Shown here: positions 32,447 to 43,596 of the stretch, in pieces
Layout of the letters: each line of letters opens with the position of its first letter
How positions within the stretch are numbered: position 1 is the first letter of the stretch
NCBI GenBank assembly: GCA_036362985.1
Contig: JAYGXS010000004.1
Coordinates: 40,679,557 to 40,743,556, forward strand
Direction: 5' to 3'
From: Ligula intestinalis
Taxonomy: Eukaryota; Platyhelminthes; Cestoda; Diphyllobothriidea; Diphyllobothriidae
Length of the DNA: 64,000 bases
Notes under the pieces: model-generated
Told to the model about the DNA's origin: nothing
Databases searched by the model: none
What the model saw: only the letters and a program-made list of their open reading frames with translations
Translations under genes and position numbers: made by a program

Positions 32447-32868
32447 AATGTAGATGTGCCTATCGCAGGGGGTTAAGTGAGTCAACTCAAGCAACTGCGA
32501 TCTTCAGGCCATGGTTACTTAGTAGAGGAGAGGGAAGACGGTGTGTTAGGAAGAATGTTCTTTGTACACAGGAACGGAGAATAGATGGAAGAAGTCTGAA
32601 TTTGGAGAACACGACCGCCAAGGAGATTGACCGTGTCCCAAGTGCCAGTTTGAGAGCAGTCAGTCCAGTAGACAGAGGGCGAGCGCGTTCATTGGCTAGG
32701 TTGGCCTATGATTGGTTGGAAGCGTGTGGGTAGAAAATTAAGGTGGGTGGCATGTCTCTCGCGCGCCAGTAAGTTTGGCGGCCGCCAACACCTTGAGGTC
32801 TTGACGGATTGAGGCCACGACAGGAAGGCCAGATGTCGGGCTGGGAACGACCCACTACATGCCGATGG
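32447..32868 (+). repeat. Interspersed repeat family A, copy 2
   Basis: Starts near TATCGCAGGGGGTTAAGTGA, then CAACTGCGATCTTCAGGCCA and TGGTTACTTAG…GAGGAG, CATTGGCTAGGTTGGCC, TCTCGCGCGCCAGTAAG, and ends GACCCACTACATGCC. The 96-codon ORF within (32443-32733) is not supported as a gene. Confidence 0.72.
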
Positions 32869-33219
32869 GCATGAAGGGAACCCTAATAGAATCGGAAACG
32901 CTATTCTGCTGAAAGAAACTTACTTCGAATTATGAGTTCTAGGGAGACGGGGCCTTTAGTTGGATCAGCCATTTTGGTAGACTCTTAAGAGGACTTTCAA
33001 TGGCCTTAAGAGTCGACCTTCAGCTCTAAAAAATTAAGCAGATCCACAATGACTTTCAACTCTCATAAGTGCATCCTTCAGACAGGATATCCAAATCATT
33101 TTACGCTTGGAACGGTCGGTATAAATAATAAGGGAAGATGGGTAATATTAGGTCTTATCCCGCGGGCTTGTTTTGTAACCCCACGTCTACAACAGTCAAC
33201 ATGGGCCTAGCCAGTTTCT

Positions 33220-33360
33220 ACTGACGAATGCGAGAGAATACTCGTGTTCCAGGAAGTTCTATTGGTAAAGGAGACATATGGACGATCACTGGAACAAATT
33301 TTTTTTCCTGAGCTTTCGAGCTCTTACAAGAGCCCATCGTCAGAGGTGGAGAAACAGTAA
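33220..33360 (-). repeat. PLE terminal repeat with well-formed hammerhead-like motif
   Basis: On the minus strand 33343-33307: CTGACGA, T, GGGCTC-TTGTAA-GAGCTC (6-bp stem with one G-U), GAAA, then GCTCAGG. It is flanked by the segment CAGTGATCGTCCATATGTCT and TTCCAGGAA-type sequences shared with other PLE ends here (47697, 63850). It lies downstream of the PLE coding region 33733-35417. Cleavage activity is untested. Confidence 0.78.
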
Positions 33361-33732
33361 CAAATGTGGAAGCTACTTGGGGCGTGTGTACAATAACTAA
33401 AATTTTGAACGCGCAAAAAATCAATAATTGTGTGTGCTGCCGACTTGCCACTGAGGGCTGTGCTAGCCTGTGCCAGTAGGCAAGATCGACAAGTTGGGTG
33501 GAAATATTTACAGAAATAGAATCGTCAACAAAACAAGTAATAGTTATGGTGGGAGGGATGGGCAATTAAAAAGTCATAGGAGAAGGGAAGGAGGATGAGA
33601 AGAGAGGGATTATGTAGGCTTGGGCGCCAAATGGCCACGTCAGCATCGAAAGTGGGATGATTACGGAGGATTTTGGGCCAATTGATTACGGCGGGCGTCT
33701 GGATGTGATCGTTTGCAATAGCCTAAGGCCCT

Positions 33733-35417
33733 TTACGCTGGCGCCAATTCGACACATCTGTTGACCGAATTCTCATCCGTGGACCAGGCTTCAATAAATT
33801 CTCTGCTCGTCTTGTTTCCCGCGTGGGCGAGTACCTTGACGGTAGCGAAGTTGAACTCATGGCCTGTTTCGTAGGTGTGAGTTGAAACTTGTGATGATTC
33901 GTCGCCTAGTCGCACGGCCTGCTTGTGTTCACGTATACGCGATCCGAGCATGCGTTCCGTTTGACCTGTATAAATACAGGGACAGTTTAGCCATGGGATG
34001 CGATATACTACACCAGATTGTTCATTCTGCGTAAGCCGGTCTTTTATTTTCGTCACTCTGCTGCGCATTGTAGCTTTGGGTCTGTGTGCAATTCCAACAC
34101 ATAGTCCCGCAGCGATGCGCTCAGTCGCTTCTGAGACGTCTTTCATGTATGGCAGAGCATGCCATATCTTTGGTGGTTCTTCTGTTTGGGTCCTCCGGGG
34201 CCGAACGCGTAGGCATCGGTTCATAAATACTTTTGGATAACCGTTATGCATGAACTGATCACGGAGATATCTGGCCTCGCGTGCCTTTTCCTCTGGTTTA
34301 CTGCAGTGGGTCTGGATCCGTTTGAAGAGTGTTTTTACACAGCTCCGTTTGTGAGCAACTGGATGGTTACTGTGAAAACTTAGGAGTTGTGTTGTGTTCG
34401 TCGCCTTCCTGTAAACCGTCGTCTCGAATTCACCATTGGGTGTTCTCTTGACGAGGACATCAAGGAAAGGCAGCTGCTGCTCTTTTTCTTCTTCCCGTGT
34501 AAATTGTATGCCAGGAAATATTCCATTGAGCAAGTCATGAAAGTTTTCAGCATATTTCTCTTGATGATGACAAACGTGTCGTCGACGTAGCGGCGCCAGA
34601 ATACAGGCTCATGTTGGGCGAAGGCGATGTTTTCTAGTTCCTGTAGAACAAGTTCTGCCACTAAGCCAGAGATCGGGGAGTCCATTGGAGTTCCTTTGAT
34701 CTGTTCGCACGTTTCTCCAGCAAAGGTAAAGTAAGTTTTCTGGCAGAATTCGAATAACCTCATAAGGTGTTCAATTTTTAATGGGCTTTGGGCCTCATCA
34801 TATGTCTCTTCAAGTCTCTTCTGTAAGATATCGTGCACCAGTTTTGGCGGTATGGATGTGAACAATGAAGTCACGTCAAAAGAGACCATGATTTCGTCTG
34901 ATTGAATCGTCCGACCTCGGAGGTCCTCGAGGAATCGAGAGGCTGATTGAACTGAGGTAATCGTGTTACCTTGGAGGAATTTAAGTTTTCTATACATCCA
35001 CTTTGCCAAGTTATAGGTTGGGCTGCCTTTAAGGGCAACGATTGGCCGAAGTGGGACATTCCGTTTGTGGATTTTTGGTAGTCCATAAAATCGTGCCAGA
35101 GCTGTATCCGTTACTTTCATTTGGCGCCACTCATTCATAGTGATCACATTCTTGCGCCTGTTTTCTCTGAGAAGTTTAGTCAATCGGTTGGATAGTGCTT
35201 TGGCTTGCGAATTGAGTGTTGGTTGGTAAAATTCCCTGTCGTCAAGAAGAGTCTTAGCTTTGTCGTTATAATCTTGTCGGTTCATCACGACAGTCGACCG
35301 TCCCTTATCAGCAGGTAAGATGATAATACTATCATCTTTCTTCAGTTCTCTCAAGGCTTTTGACTCACTTTGCGAGATGTAGCTGGCTGTTTTATGAGCC
35401 ATAAGCAAGGAGGTCAC
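33733..35417 (-). pseudogene. PLE reverse transcriptase - GIY-YIG protein, most complete copy
   Basis: Two overlapping minus-strand frames cover it. 35417-34380 carries the RT: DDSIIILPADKGRSTVVM, LARFYGLPKIHK, LRPIVALKGSPTYNLAKW, motif A EIMVSFDVTSLFTSIP, motif B region TPMDSPISGLVAEL (usual G of GSPIS replaced by D) and motif C WRRYVDDTFVIIKR. A frameshift near 34540 moves to 34533-33733: QLPFLDVLVKRTPNGEF, TNTTQLLSFHSNHPVAHKRS, GYPKVFMNRCLR, then the GIY-YIG module SGVVYRIPWLNCPCIYTGQT, GSRIREHKQAVRLGDES, TGHEFNF, SREFIEAW and ENSVNRC. PLE proteins prime reverse transcription and nick DNA with GIY-YIG. This one needs a frameshift correction and has an in-frame TAA just upstream (35427). 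It is a lineage distinct from the copies at 24 kb, 29 kb and 48 kb. Confidence 0.92.
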
Positions 35418-35429
35418 ACGTTGTCGTAT

Positions 35430-35676
35430 TTAATGTTTAGTGTCATCAGTTGCTTCCGTTCTCACCAACATCGCTTCCACTGTAGCAATGAAGTCAATTG
35501 GGTCGGCATCTTCAGTATTAAAACAGGCTTCGTGCTGTAGCACGTGTAATTGCTGCTCTGTTAATTGTTTCGACGAAAAATTGTGGACTAAGTCAGAATT
35601 CATAGTGTCTGCAGGTTTTAATTTATTCAGCTTCCTCTCCAAAATGTCCCTTTTCTTGGCCTGCCGGTTTTGTGTT
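35430..35676 (-). pseudogene. PLE N-terminal coding remnant
   Basis: In the same frame as the RT ORF, separated only by TAA at 35427-35429. The translation includes NRQAKKRDILERKLNKLKP, VHNFSSKQLTEQQLHVLQH and DFIATVEAML, the region that precedes the RT in PLE proteins. No ATG fits the expected start; an upstream TGA falls inside the hairpin at 35677-35725. Confidence 0.75.
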
Positions 35677-35725
35677 AAAGCTGAGATCGTTTTTCCAAGA
35701 TTCTCGGAAAAACGATCTCAGCTTT
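35677..35725. repeat. Perfect 20-bp hairpin at the 5' side of the PLE
   Basis: AAAGCTGAGATCGTTTTTCC (35677-35696) and its exact reverse complement GGAAAAACGATCTCAGCTTT (35706-35725) surround a 9-nt loop AAGATTCTC. It lies at the apparent 5' boundary of the conserved PLE coding sequence. Confidence 0.95.
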
Positions 35726-35850
35726 TTGGAAGTTCTTTTCGACAACTTTCAATAGCGTAGGAAATCCCCTCGATATCAACAAACACTGGATTTCGCCCTT
35801 TTTTGCCTTTATTTTCTCCCAGTTTACTGATGTGAACGGAATTCAATTTT

Positions 35851-38779
35851 AGTAAACATCATTTTGCGCCTCAAGTCAACCCATTGAACTAAATAAACAG
35901 CCTGAAATGTGTGTTAAATCCCCAAATCTCCAACCTTTTATCAGATATGTAATCCACTGTAGTATGTCAATGCTAAGACCGGTAATGCTAATAATTATAC
36001 CTACTTATAGCGATAATAATATATTGTAATCCAAGTGCAACAGGAACAGTCCAATAATAGGAGCCCTACTACTACTCACCTTTTGGATGAGCTTGCTTTT
36101 TGGGTGTGGCTTTATGGATGCAGGACTTAATGGGCTTCCTCTAGCAGGAAGTGAGGCCAGAGAAACTTCTGACATCGTTTTTACTGCTGGCGCTGGCCAC
36201 TTGCAAATTTCTGTCCTTTTCCGTTTCGGTCTGTGTCCTAGAATTGGGACAGAATCAGTCCAATAATGGATGCCATGCTACTAATTGTGCTGCTGCTGCT
36301 GCTGCTACTACTACTATTACTTAATATCGATGCACCTCATTGATATAAGTACTGACACTTCATGGTCGTAGCTATATCTCTATTAATACTTAGTAGGAAG
36401 ATGTGCATTCTGTGTTTGCAAAAAGCATAACGGATGGGTACATGAGCTTACCAACTTCGTCATCTTCCCTGTACGGGAGACGGAGACCAGCAGAGACAGG
36501 CAGATTTTCGTCGGGATTCGTCTTCATTTCGGCAGCTTTGAGGTTGGCCACTAAACATACCTGGACGTCACGATGGCTGGCTCTAATCTCACGCTAGTGT
36601 TGGCCAAAAGCTCAGAGGAACAACCTCCAATTTACATCGCAAGCCGTAATCTGGCGATTTATAGATGCCTGTATTCTCTCGCCGTTCTTTACAGTTCTCC
36701 AGTTATTTTGCCAACTTTACTTAAAAGACCTGGTAATTTTAAACATATCCTCCGAATGCTTTCTTCAGCTGCCGATGTTTCCTTATGCATTTTAGTTGAT
36801 ATAATATTACTGAGGCACTCTAAAACGGTCAAGCAATTTGCTGATCGCATTCGTAGTCAGGTCGCTCACCTTCTCCACTCTAAACAACTGGCTGCGAAGT
36901 CTTCCTGTATTATGCACTGAAGCCTTCGTCATATATCTTGTCTTACACCGACATATCAGCACTCTATACTCCTATTCCTAGCACACTATCTTACGTGCGA
37001 AGAAATGGAAAGTGAGGAGTTGAAAATTGACCTGTCTCCATTACAGATGAAGATATCGTGTAGGCCCTTAAATATGGAGTATTCTATGCCCTTTTACCTT
37101 ACCTTCTCCCCTGCTGTTCATGAATGGAGCCACTTTCTGCTAAAAGTTTGGATATTTACCTTGAAAATCAAGCATATTTCTCTCTCTCTGTTTTAGCGAG
37201 CACCTGTGCTGGGACTATAGAATTTTCATTAATATTTATATGTTTTGCCTCTCTGTGGGCACATTAAGTAGGCATTCCGCTGAGGCTGATGGATTTCATA
37301 TCAACTGTCAGACCGGGCCCGAAAAATTTTGACCTGAATGATAAACACTGAACTTCTTCATCAGATTTCGATGTAAGTAAAAAGGCCTGACAATCAAGCT
37401 GGCGAAAATCAGCACCCCAATGCCACCTATAGCGCACAGAAGAAGACTAAGAAGACGAAAAAAGTAATAGAAGAAGGAATATGATAAAGAAAATAACGAC
37501 GACGGTGAGTATGATGATGATGATGATTATTATTATTATAGTGATGGTGATGACTACGATTATGGTTATGAGAAGAAGAAGAAGAAGAAGACTTAAGTCA
37601 TGACCCGCCATGTCGGGCATAGTAACTGCATATGAGGCAGCAGAAAGTACTGGGGTAGTTACAGTTCGACGTAGCCCACTGATCGGAAAGTACTGTGCGC
37701 AATGGAGCCATGTGCATAAACAGTCTGAAGATGTGGTTGGTGGCATGCAGTGCATGTACCGAAAACTGTACACGTTAGGCCATAATAAAACTCGACTCAC
37801 TGCTAGGATTTTCAGTCTTAGATATGACTCATTGCCCAACCAGCATCACGTAAAAATACAGCCTCCAGGTTAAACTGACCTCCACACAGCTCATGCTTTC
37901 TTACTTTGCACATCATTGTGTTTTCATCATACGCCAAATGGAGAGGCTGGAGATGACGGCGCTGCAGCTTTATCTTCACTGAATGGCGTAACTGTAAGGT
38001 CTTTAGGCAACCAGTGGGTTACCTGGCGTTCGTCACGTGGTTGCCTGTGTATACTCCAGTTTGCTAATGCGAGGGCTATAGCTTCGTCAGAAGCAAGCGA
38101 CGTAACTCCACGTAATGCCACCCTTTACCTTCTGCATCACTCCGAGGTGCGTGCCTGGACTGAAAAATTGCTGCTTTCAGTCATAACGGCAAACATAAGG
38201 AAATTTAATGGAAGTGTGATAGGTATTTTACGAAAGGCGATCGAAGAAGTAAAACAAATGATGGTGGACGAACGGCGGAATGCTATTGGAATAAAATGCT
38301 CATTTTCCAGGTCCATCCATTTTTTAAATTGAGACTTTTATGTTGGAAGCACCTATATGGAGTAAGGTATGCTCTGAGATGAATGAAAGGTGACTTCCAG
38401 ACAATTGCCTATCTTCTTAAATATCAATCGAAATTCTGAAATTTAGAGGAGAGTTGTAATAATTATCACCATGAATCATAATTCAGGATATTATAGACAC
38501 GCCAGGATGCTAGCTTTTAGCAAGCCTCTTTCTCGCCACCTACAACAACCATACGCTGGAATAATGGCTCTTTACTTAGCATCCATTCTTCTCATTAAAT
38601 TTCAATGCCTTGCTAAATTCAAACATATATTACAAAAATATGAATAAAAATATTCCTTAGTGTACGAAATCGGCAGCAACTTACGCCTTCTGCAAATCCC
38701 TTCCTCGAAGAAAGTGTATCCTCCAGTCCTTAAAAGATTTCGAATCATGGGGTCTTTTTTATCGCATTCGCCAAGGTGT
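35851..38779. other. Unassigned stretch with microsatellites
   Basis: Holds a short (CTG)n run at about 36288-36312 and a purine/AT trinucleotide-rich stretch at about 37440-37595 (GATGAT, TTATTA, GAAGAAGAAG). A pair of similar short segments (AGTCCAATAAT…) lies near 36048 and 36258. ORFs 36573-36920 (115 codons) and 37916-38332 (138 codons) are open but show no recognised domain. A repeat-derived origin is possible. Confidence 0.45.
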
Positions 38780-38871
38780 TATTATCGCAGGGGGTTAAGC
38801 GATTTAAACCGTGCAACTGCGATTTTCAGACAGTGGTTAGTTAGTGCATAAGAGAAGTCCGTAAAGGCCAG
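38780..38871 (+). repeat. Family A repeat, copy 3, left piece
   Basis: TATCGCAGGGGGTTAAGCGA, then CGTGCAACTGCGATTTTCAG, up to GTAAAGGCCAG, where the Gypsy LTR begins. The repeat resumes at 43597 after a duplicated GCCAG. Confidence 0.85.
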
Positions 38872-39210
38872 TGTTATGTCCCGAGGACAAGTAAGTGGAA
38901 GAAAGCAAAGCCGGTGTGATCATGAGAGTCTTTTTTCAGGCTAACAAAGAGACAGCAGAAGGATGGATCAGCGCGTCCAGTACAGCCCTTTATAAGGCGC
39001 TGGTCCTTCTAGACTGTTCCCGGCCTATCGGACGAGCGGGGTAGTTCTGGCGTGGTTCCCACGCCGCGACACGCTCTGGAACATCGCAGTGCACGCGGTG
39101 CGGGCATCACGTGTGCTCACGCCGCGTGCGGCCGGTCTGCATGCATGGCTTATCTGGGGTGCACTGCCATCTCTGGGCCCTGAGTGCGTCACCGTTCGCG
39201 TCTCAATCTT
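38872..39210 (-). repeat. 3' LTR of the Gypsy element
   Basis: About 339 bp, matching 43256-43596 almost throughout (for example GCAGAAGGATGGATCAGCGC and CCTTTATAAGGCGCTGGTCC in both). The outer end is TGTTATG; the inner end has diverged (TCTCAATCTT versus TCTCCATAAC). The TATAA-like CCTTTATAAGG may be part of a promoter, which is inference. Confidence 0.92.
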
Positions 39211-39349
39211 TTGAAAGATGGACCTCATACTTATTCCTGCTTGGATCAACGACGAGTTGTTTAGGCCGTTGAACTTTTCGATGACTTTTTCGGATAGGCA
39301 GTGGTGACTTATTTGTCTCTATCCTGGGTGTCGGGACCTCGAAATTATC

Positions 39350-40265
39350 ACATAGCACATCGAATGCTATTTGGCCACCCGTGGAGACTCTGCGTCTCAG
39401 TTGAGTTGTGTGCCGTTTGATTCTTCCTGCTGCCATTTCGACCAAGAAACGACGCCTCTCGCCTTTCTGACAACACCCACCATCCATGGTTTCTCGCCGG
39501 GCTTGTAACTTCGTGCAAACACCTCTTCTTTCTCACGAAAGTACTGTTTTGGCGGGCTGGATGGCCGATCTTCGGGTTTTAAGTACTGCAGCGGTACATA
39601 GGGTTGTTGACCCAAAACCGCTCTGCTGGTGTTTGGCCACCCAGATGTCCTCTCGGACTAGTCCTGTAGGCTAGGAGAAACGTGTTCAAGTAGTCCATTT
39701 TCACCCCAGCGGCCCAAATTTTCCTCATCGCTCTTTTGAATATGGCCACAAACCGTTCTGCCTGCCCATTCGATTGGGGATGTAAGGGTTGTGACGTTAA
39801 ATGTCGAACTCCCCATTATTGGCAAAACTGTTGGAACAGCGATGATGTAAACTGGGTGCCATTATCGGTCGCAATCTCCTTAGGGATGCCATATCTAGAG
39901 ATAAACTCCTCCACCACTTTTGCTGTGACCTCCGCGGTAGCTGCTGCAACATCAAAAACTTCCAGCCACTTCTACCACGCATCTATTTCTACTAGAAACA
40001 TTCGGTTGAAGAATGGGCCGGTGAAGTCTGTATGGACTCGACTCCACTGTCTTATCACCTCTGGCCATGGCACATGTTGTACTTTTGGGGGATTTTTAGC
40101 CTCACGTGTGCATGGGTTGCAAATTCGCACGAAGGATTCTATATCGTCATCAATTCCTTGCCAATATACGTACCTCCGAGCCAGTTGTTTCACATGGGTC
40201 ATGTCTTGATGTCCGGCGTGGAGTTCTCATAAAACCTGTTGTTTATGTCTAGCTGGGATCACCAC
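39350..40265 (-). pseudogene. Gypsy integrase remnant
   Basis: Minus-strand translation: ELHAGHQDMTHVKQLARRYV and IESFVRICNPCTRE (HHCC zinc-binding segment), then RVHTDFTGPF (first catalytic Asp), ATDNGTQFTSSLFQQF (second Asp), QSNGQAERFVAIFKRAM (catalytic Glu) and a C-terminal segment LAYRTSPRGHLGGQTPAERF. Stops and frameshifts lie at about 39975 and 39830, among others. Residues after 39615 (YLKPEDRPSSPPKQYFREKE) belong to the C-terminal domain. The catalytic residues survive but the frame does not. Confidence 0.9.
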
Positions 40266-40304
40266 TCTGCCGTCATACATTATGCACTCTTCGGTTATAT
40301 AAGA

Positions 40305-40985
40305 CTAATCCTTCCGGTTTCTGGAGGGCTTAATGGCTAGGTGTATCTTGACTTCCTTGGGCCAACCCGTTCGTATAAAGTCCTTTACCTGACATAATAA
40401 AAGATCTTCAGCAGTGGTTGCCCTGATGTGTTCGGCCGTGAGAGGTAGCTGTCGGATAACACCTCTAAACTCGTCGTCGTTTTCTATCAAAGTGCTTGCG
40501 ACCACAATGTCTTCCTGGTGTTCGTCACCTCCCCTCAGTCGTGATAAAGCGTCTAGAGCTCCCAATTTCTGAGTGGGCACGTACTGGATTGTGAAATCAT
40601 AACTCAGGAGAATAGTACTCAACCGTTGTATCCTTTTGAACGCATACTGAGGCACACCACGATTCGTGCCAAATAAAAATTTAAGTGGTTGGTCATCAGT
40701 ATGAAGCGTAAAGTGTCTTCCGTAAATGAATTGATCAAACTTCTGTACTGCGAAGATAAGTGCCAGGGCCTCTTTCTCGATTTGACTATAGTTTCTTTCT
40801 ACTTTTGTGAGTGAGCGGACGGCATGCATCAAGGGCAGGATATTTCCATCGATACCTTTCTGGAGAAGGACGCCACCTAGCCCATACTCAGATGCATCCG
40901 CCTGTACTATCGTTTCTTTGTCGGCTTCGAAATGTGAGAGCACAGTCGACGCACTTATCTTCGCCTTTATTTTGTCAAAGGCATC
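40305..40985 (-). pseudogene. Gypsy RNase H remnant
   Basis: A long open frame contains ETIVQADASEYGLGGVLLQK (first acidic residue), SQIEKEALALIFAVQKFDQF (Glu), HFTLHTDDQPLKFLFG (Asp) and TQKLGALDALSRLRGG. This is the standard Ty3/Gypsy RNase H with the following ADxLSR segment, here changed to LDALSR. It is separated from the RT frame by a stop at about 40986. Confidence 0.93.
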
Positions 40986-42156
40986 TTAACAGTCAGAAGA
41001 ACATTCAAATTTCACATATTTACAAAGTAGATAGTTTAATGGTGGCTTTAGACTTTGGCATCCCGCAATGAATGGTGAATAGTAGCTGACCAGGCCCATA
41101 AATGCTTGTAGCTGTCGAACATTTTTAGGTACCTTCACATTCTTAACTGCGGCAACTCTCTCTGGATCGGGTGATCGTACTGCCTCGGTTACAACAAAAC
41201 CCAAGTAGTGAATTTCTTTTTGCAGGAACTGGCTCTTTTCCATGCTGATTTTTAGGCCATAGTCAATGAAATTTTTCATGACCTTGTCAAGTCTCTCGAG
41301 CTACTCCTCGTCCGTACGACCGACAACAAAATCTCATCCAGATAATTCAGAATAATTCAGTATATATAAAAGAGAGAGGCAGAGCCTTTGAAAACCTTAT
41401 CTACAGACAGATGCTGTCAGATCATGCATATTGTTCAGTTCCAGGGATATTGGTAAGCATGGTGTCCATTGACTGCTGAAAAATATTAGGTGCCGTCTTG
41501 ACGCCATAATTGAGGCGGATATATTTGAACAACCCCTCATGTGTGTTAATCGTCCGCATTTCCTGCGCTGCTTCATGAACCGGTAACTGTAGATATGCCT
41601 CTAAAAGGTCAATCCTCGCGAAAACTTTCCCTCCATTAAGGGTGGAAAAAATGTGTTCTACAGTTGGCAAGGGGTAGTGACAGTCTTCCAATGCGTCATT
41701 CAGCCCGGTCGAGTAGTCTGCGCATAGTCTTATCCTACCGTTAGGCTTCTTTACGTTGACAAAAGGAGCAGCCCATACTGAATAATTTGTGGGACAGATT
41801 ATGCCTTTCTGCTGCAAACGCTCCAGTTCTTCCTCGACCGCTGTTTGCACGGCAAATGGGACGCGTCTACTCTGTCTGAAGACTGGCTTTTTCCCAGGCT
41901 TTACCCTCAAGCTTACTGTACTCTTTGTACACGTTCCGGCTGACATCTCCATCTGCTCGGCATACTTCTGCTTCAGGTTCTCTTCTGTAATGGTAACCGC
42001 ACAGCATATCTCCTGGAATGGCCGATTCCAGAGACCCAGTTGGGATATAGTCTTATTTGCAAGGAGATCAGTGTTCGACTTCGATACATAAATGTCAGAC
42101 AGACATGCCTTTTCCTCGAAAGCGATAGTGGCCTGGAAAACACCCTCGAAAAGCAT
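40986..42156 (-). pseudogene. Gypsy reverse transcriptase remnant
   Basis: 42156-41422 encodes the end of the protease and the RT fingers and palm: GIICPTNYSVWAAPFVNVKK, RLCADYSTGLNDALEDCHYP, GGKVFARIDLLEAYLQLPVH and LFKYIRLNYGVKTAPNIFQQ. The catalytic YLDD at about 41318-41330 reads YLDE, and it is preceded by an insertion of about 60-90 bp with a small tandem repeat (GAATTATTCT). 41279-40986 continues FIDYGLKISMEKSQFLQKEI and LQAFMGLVSYYSPFI. Catalytic loss and frame breaks show it is dead. Confidence 0.93.
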
Positions 42157-42345
42157 TTGTGTATTATTTGATGCCCAGGCACGGACGGTCGTTGGCTTCA
42201 GTTCTGGCGCTCCCAGAGCCTTTTACATGCCTTTAATAAATATCGTTAGGTCTGACGCTGTGTAAACCTGCAACGTAACAGGTTCTCAATCTAGACTGTC
42301 CATCAAATATTTTCTGTCTTGACAACTTAGGACCTGTGATTCATT
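42157..42345 (-). pseudogene. Gypsy protease remnant with lost catalytic Asp
   Basis: On the minus strand VTLQVYTASDLTIFIKG aligns with the Gypsy protease pattern L-D-T-A-S-D-x-T-x-I, but Tyr (TAC) stands where the catalytic Asp should be. A stop follows shortly after, then ALGAPELKPT, consistent with the next part of the fold. Confidence 0.8.
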
Positions 42346-42389
42346 TTGGGTTATGGCATTGCAGCTCTTTCTTGGACTGAGAGATTTGG

Positions 42390-43229
42390 TACGACATTTT
42401 TTTGCCTTATGACTGAGTTGGGAGCACTTGTAACACTTTCTACTGCGATAAGGGCAATCAAATACAAAATGCCATCCTCCACACTTCTAACAGGTTCTTT
42501 TCGGTTTCCTTGGGGAAATATAATTTTCCCTAGATTTGCTGGATTTTGTTTCGTACACACGCACTGGTAAGTTGCATGTGTCTCCGATCAGCCGAGTGTC
42601 GGTTTTGATATTCATAATGGGAACGCACTCATCTGCTAACTCTTGGACCGCCATCTCTGTTCTCTGATCTAATTGAGCAAGGAGGCGTGTATGGATGTCA
42701 GCTTTCAGCCCCAAAGCTTTAATAAGCAGGAGTGCTTTTATCCGCTGGCTAGTGGCAGTTTCTAACTCCGCTTGATGGTATAGATAATTCAGTCGTCCAG
42801 CTAGGGCAAAGTAGTCTTCCTCTGGCTGTCTCTCTAGCTTCAAACATTCGTAAAGTCTGTGTAACAGCGAGTTAGAGAAACGGAATAAAGATTTCAATTT
42901 CTTAATTGTGTCGGAAAATGATATGTCAACCGGATTCTCAGGTAACACAAACTTTACGTACCGTTCGTGTTCTCTTTGACCAAGCTTGAGCAGTAGAATC
43001 ACTACCTTTGTCTGAGCCTCTAGTTGTGCTCCTTCTGCAAACAGTCCTTCATATTTCCGGAACCATGCCTCGAAATTCACACCGCTGTCCGGGTCGTATG
43101 TGAACTCAGTTATCTGGTCCTCAATCTACTTTCGGTTCTTTGCATTTCCTTTATGAGTGCCATGATGCTTTCCCGCTAGGCATCCAGTATTTCTTTCAGC
43201 GTTTTTTTCATCTGTTCTTGGCTGATCAT
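42390..43229 (-). pseudogene. Gypsy gag with CCHC zinc knuckle
   Basis: The probable start is ATG at 43229 (MISQEQMKKTLKEILDA, then TAG), and a frameshift follows near 43125. The open frame 43080-42487 encodes NFEAWFRKYEGLFAEGAQLE, VVILLLKLGQREHERYVKFV and ERQPEEDYFALAGRLNYLYH, the capsid-like part. After a further stop, CYKCSQLSHKAKKC (about 42438-42393) is a CCHC zinc knuckle (C-x2-C-x4-H-x4-C). In the family, gag assembles the cytoplasmic particle that carries element RNA. Confidence 0.9.
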
Positions 43230-43255
43230 GCTGTTTGTTCGGCCGCATCGCCAGT

Positions 43256-43596
43256 TGGTATGTCTCTAGGACTAGTAAGTGAAAGAAGGCAAAGCTGGTC
43301 TGATCGTGAGAGTCTTTTTTCAGGCTAACACAGAGACAGCAGAAGGATGGATCAGCGCGTCCAGTACAGCCCTTTATAAGGCGCTGGTCCTTCTAGACTG
43401 TTCCCGGCCTTTCGGACGAGCGGGGTAGTTCTGGCGTGGTTTCCACGCCGCGACACGCTCTGGAACATCGCAGTGCACGTGGGGGCGGGCGTCACGTGTG
43501 CTCACGCCGCGCGCGGCCGGTCTGCAAGCATGGCTTATCTGGGGTGCACTGCCAGCTCTGGGCCCTGAGTGTGTCACCGTTCGTGTCTCCATAACA
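43256..43596 (-). repeat. 5' LTR of the Gypsy element
   Basis: 341 bp; the outer terminus CATAACA (43590-43596) pairs with the TGTTATG of the other LTR. It adjoins the candidate primer-binding site just inside and the GCCAG target duplication outside. Confidence 0.92.

Larger units (their letters stand above)
38872..43596 (-). mobile_element. Complete but inactive Ty3/Gypsy LTR retrotransposon
   Basis: About 4.7 kb on the minus strand. It has two ~340-bp LTRs (38872 to about 39210 and 43256-43596), outer termini TGTTATG…CATAACA and a 5-bp target duplication GCCAG (38867-38871, 43597-43601). The domain order gag - zinc knuckle - protease - RT - RNase H - integrase is typical of Ty3/Gypsy. Just inside the 5' LTR the minus strand reads TGGCGATGCGGCCG, a plausible tRNA primer-binding site. 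Many stops and frameshifts, loss of the protease catalytic Asp and a changed RT YLDD make it non-functional. It is inserted into a family A repeat. Confidence 0.95.

Noticed and set aside
36573..36920. 115-codon ORF, hydrophobic and cysteine-containing
   Set aside because: It has no recognised domain and no convincing splice sites. Left as unassigned sequence.
37916..38332. 138-codon plus-strand ORF
   Set aside because: Length alone is not enough in this compositional context, and no family similarity was recognised.
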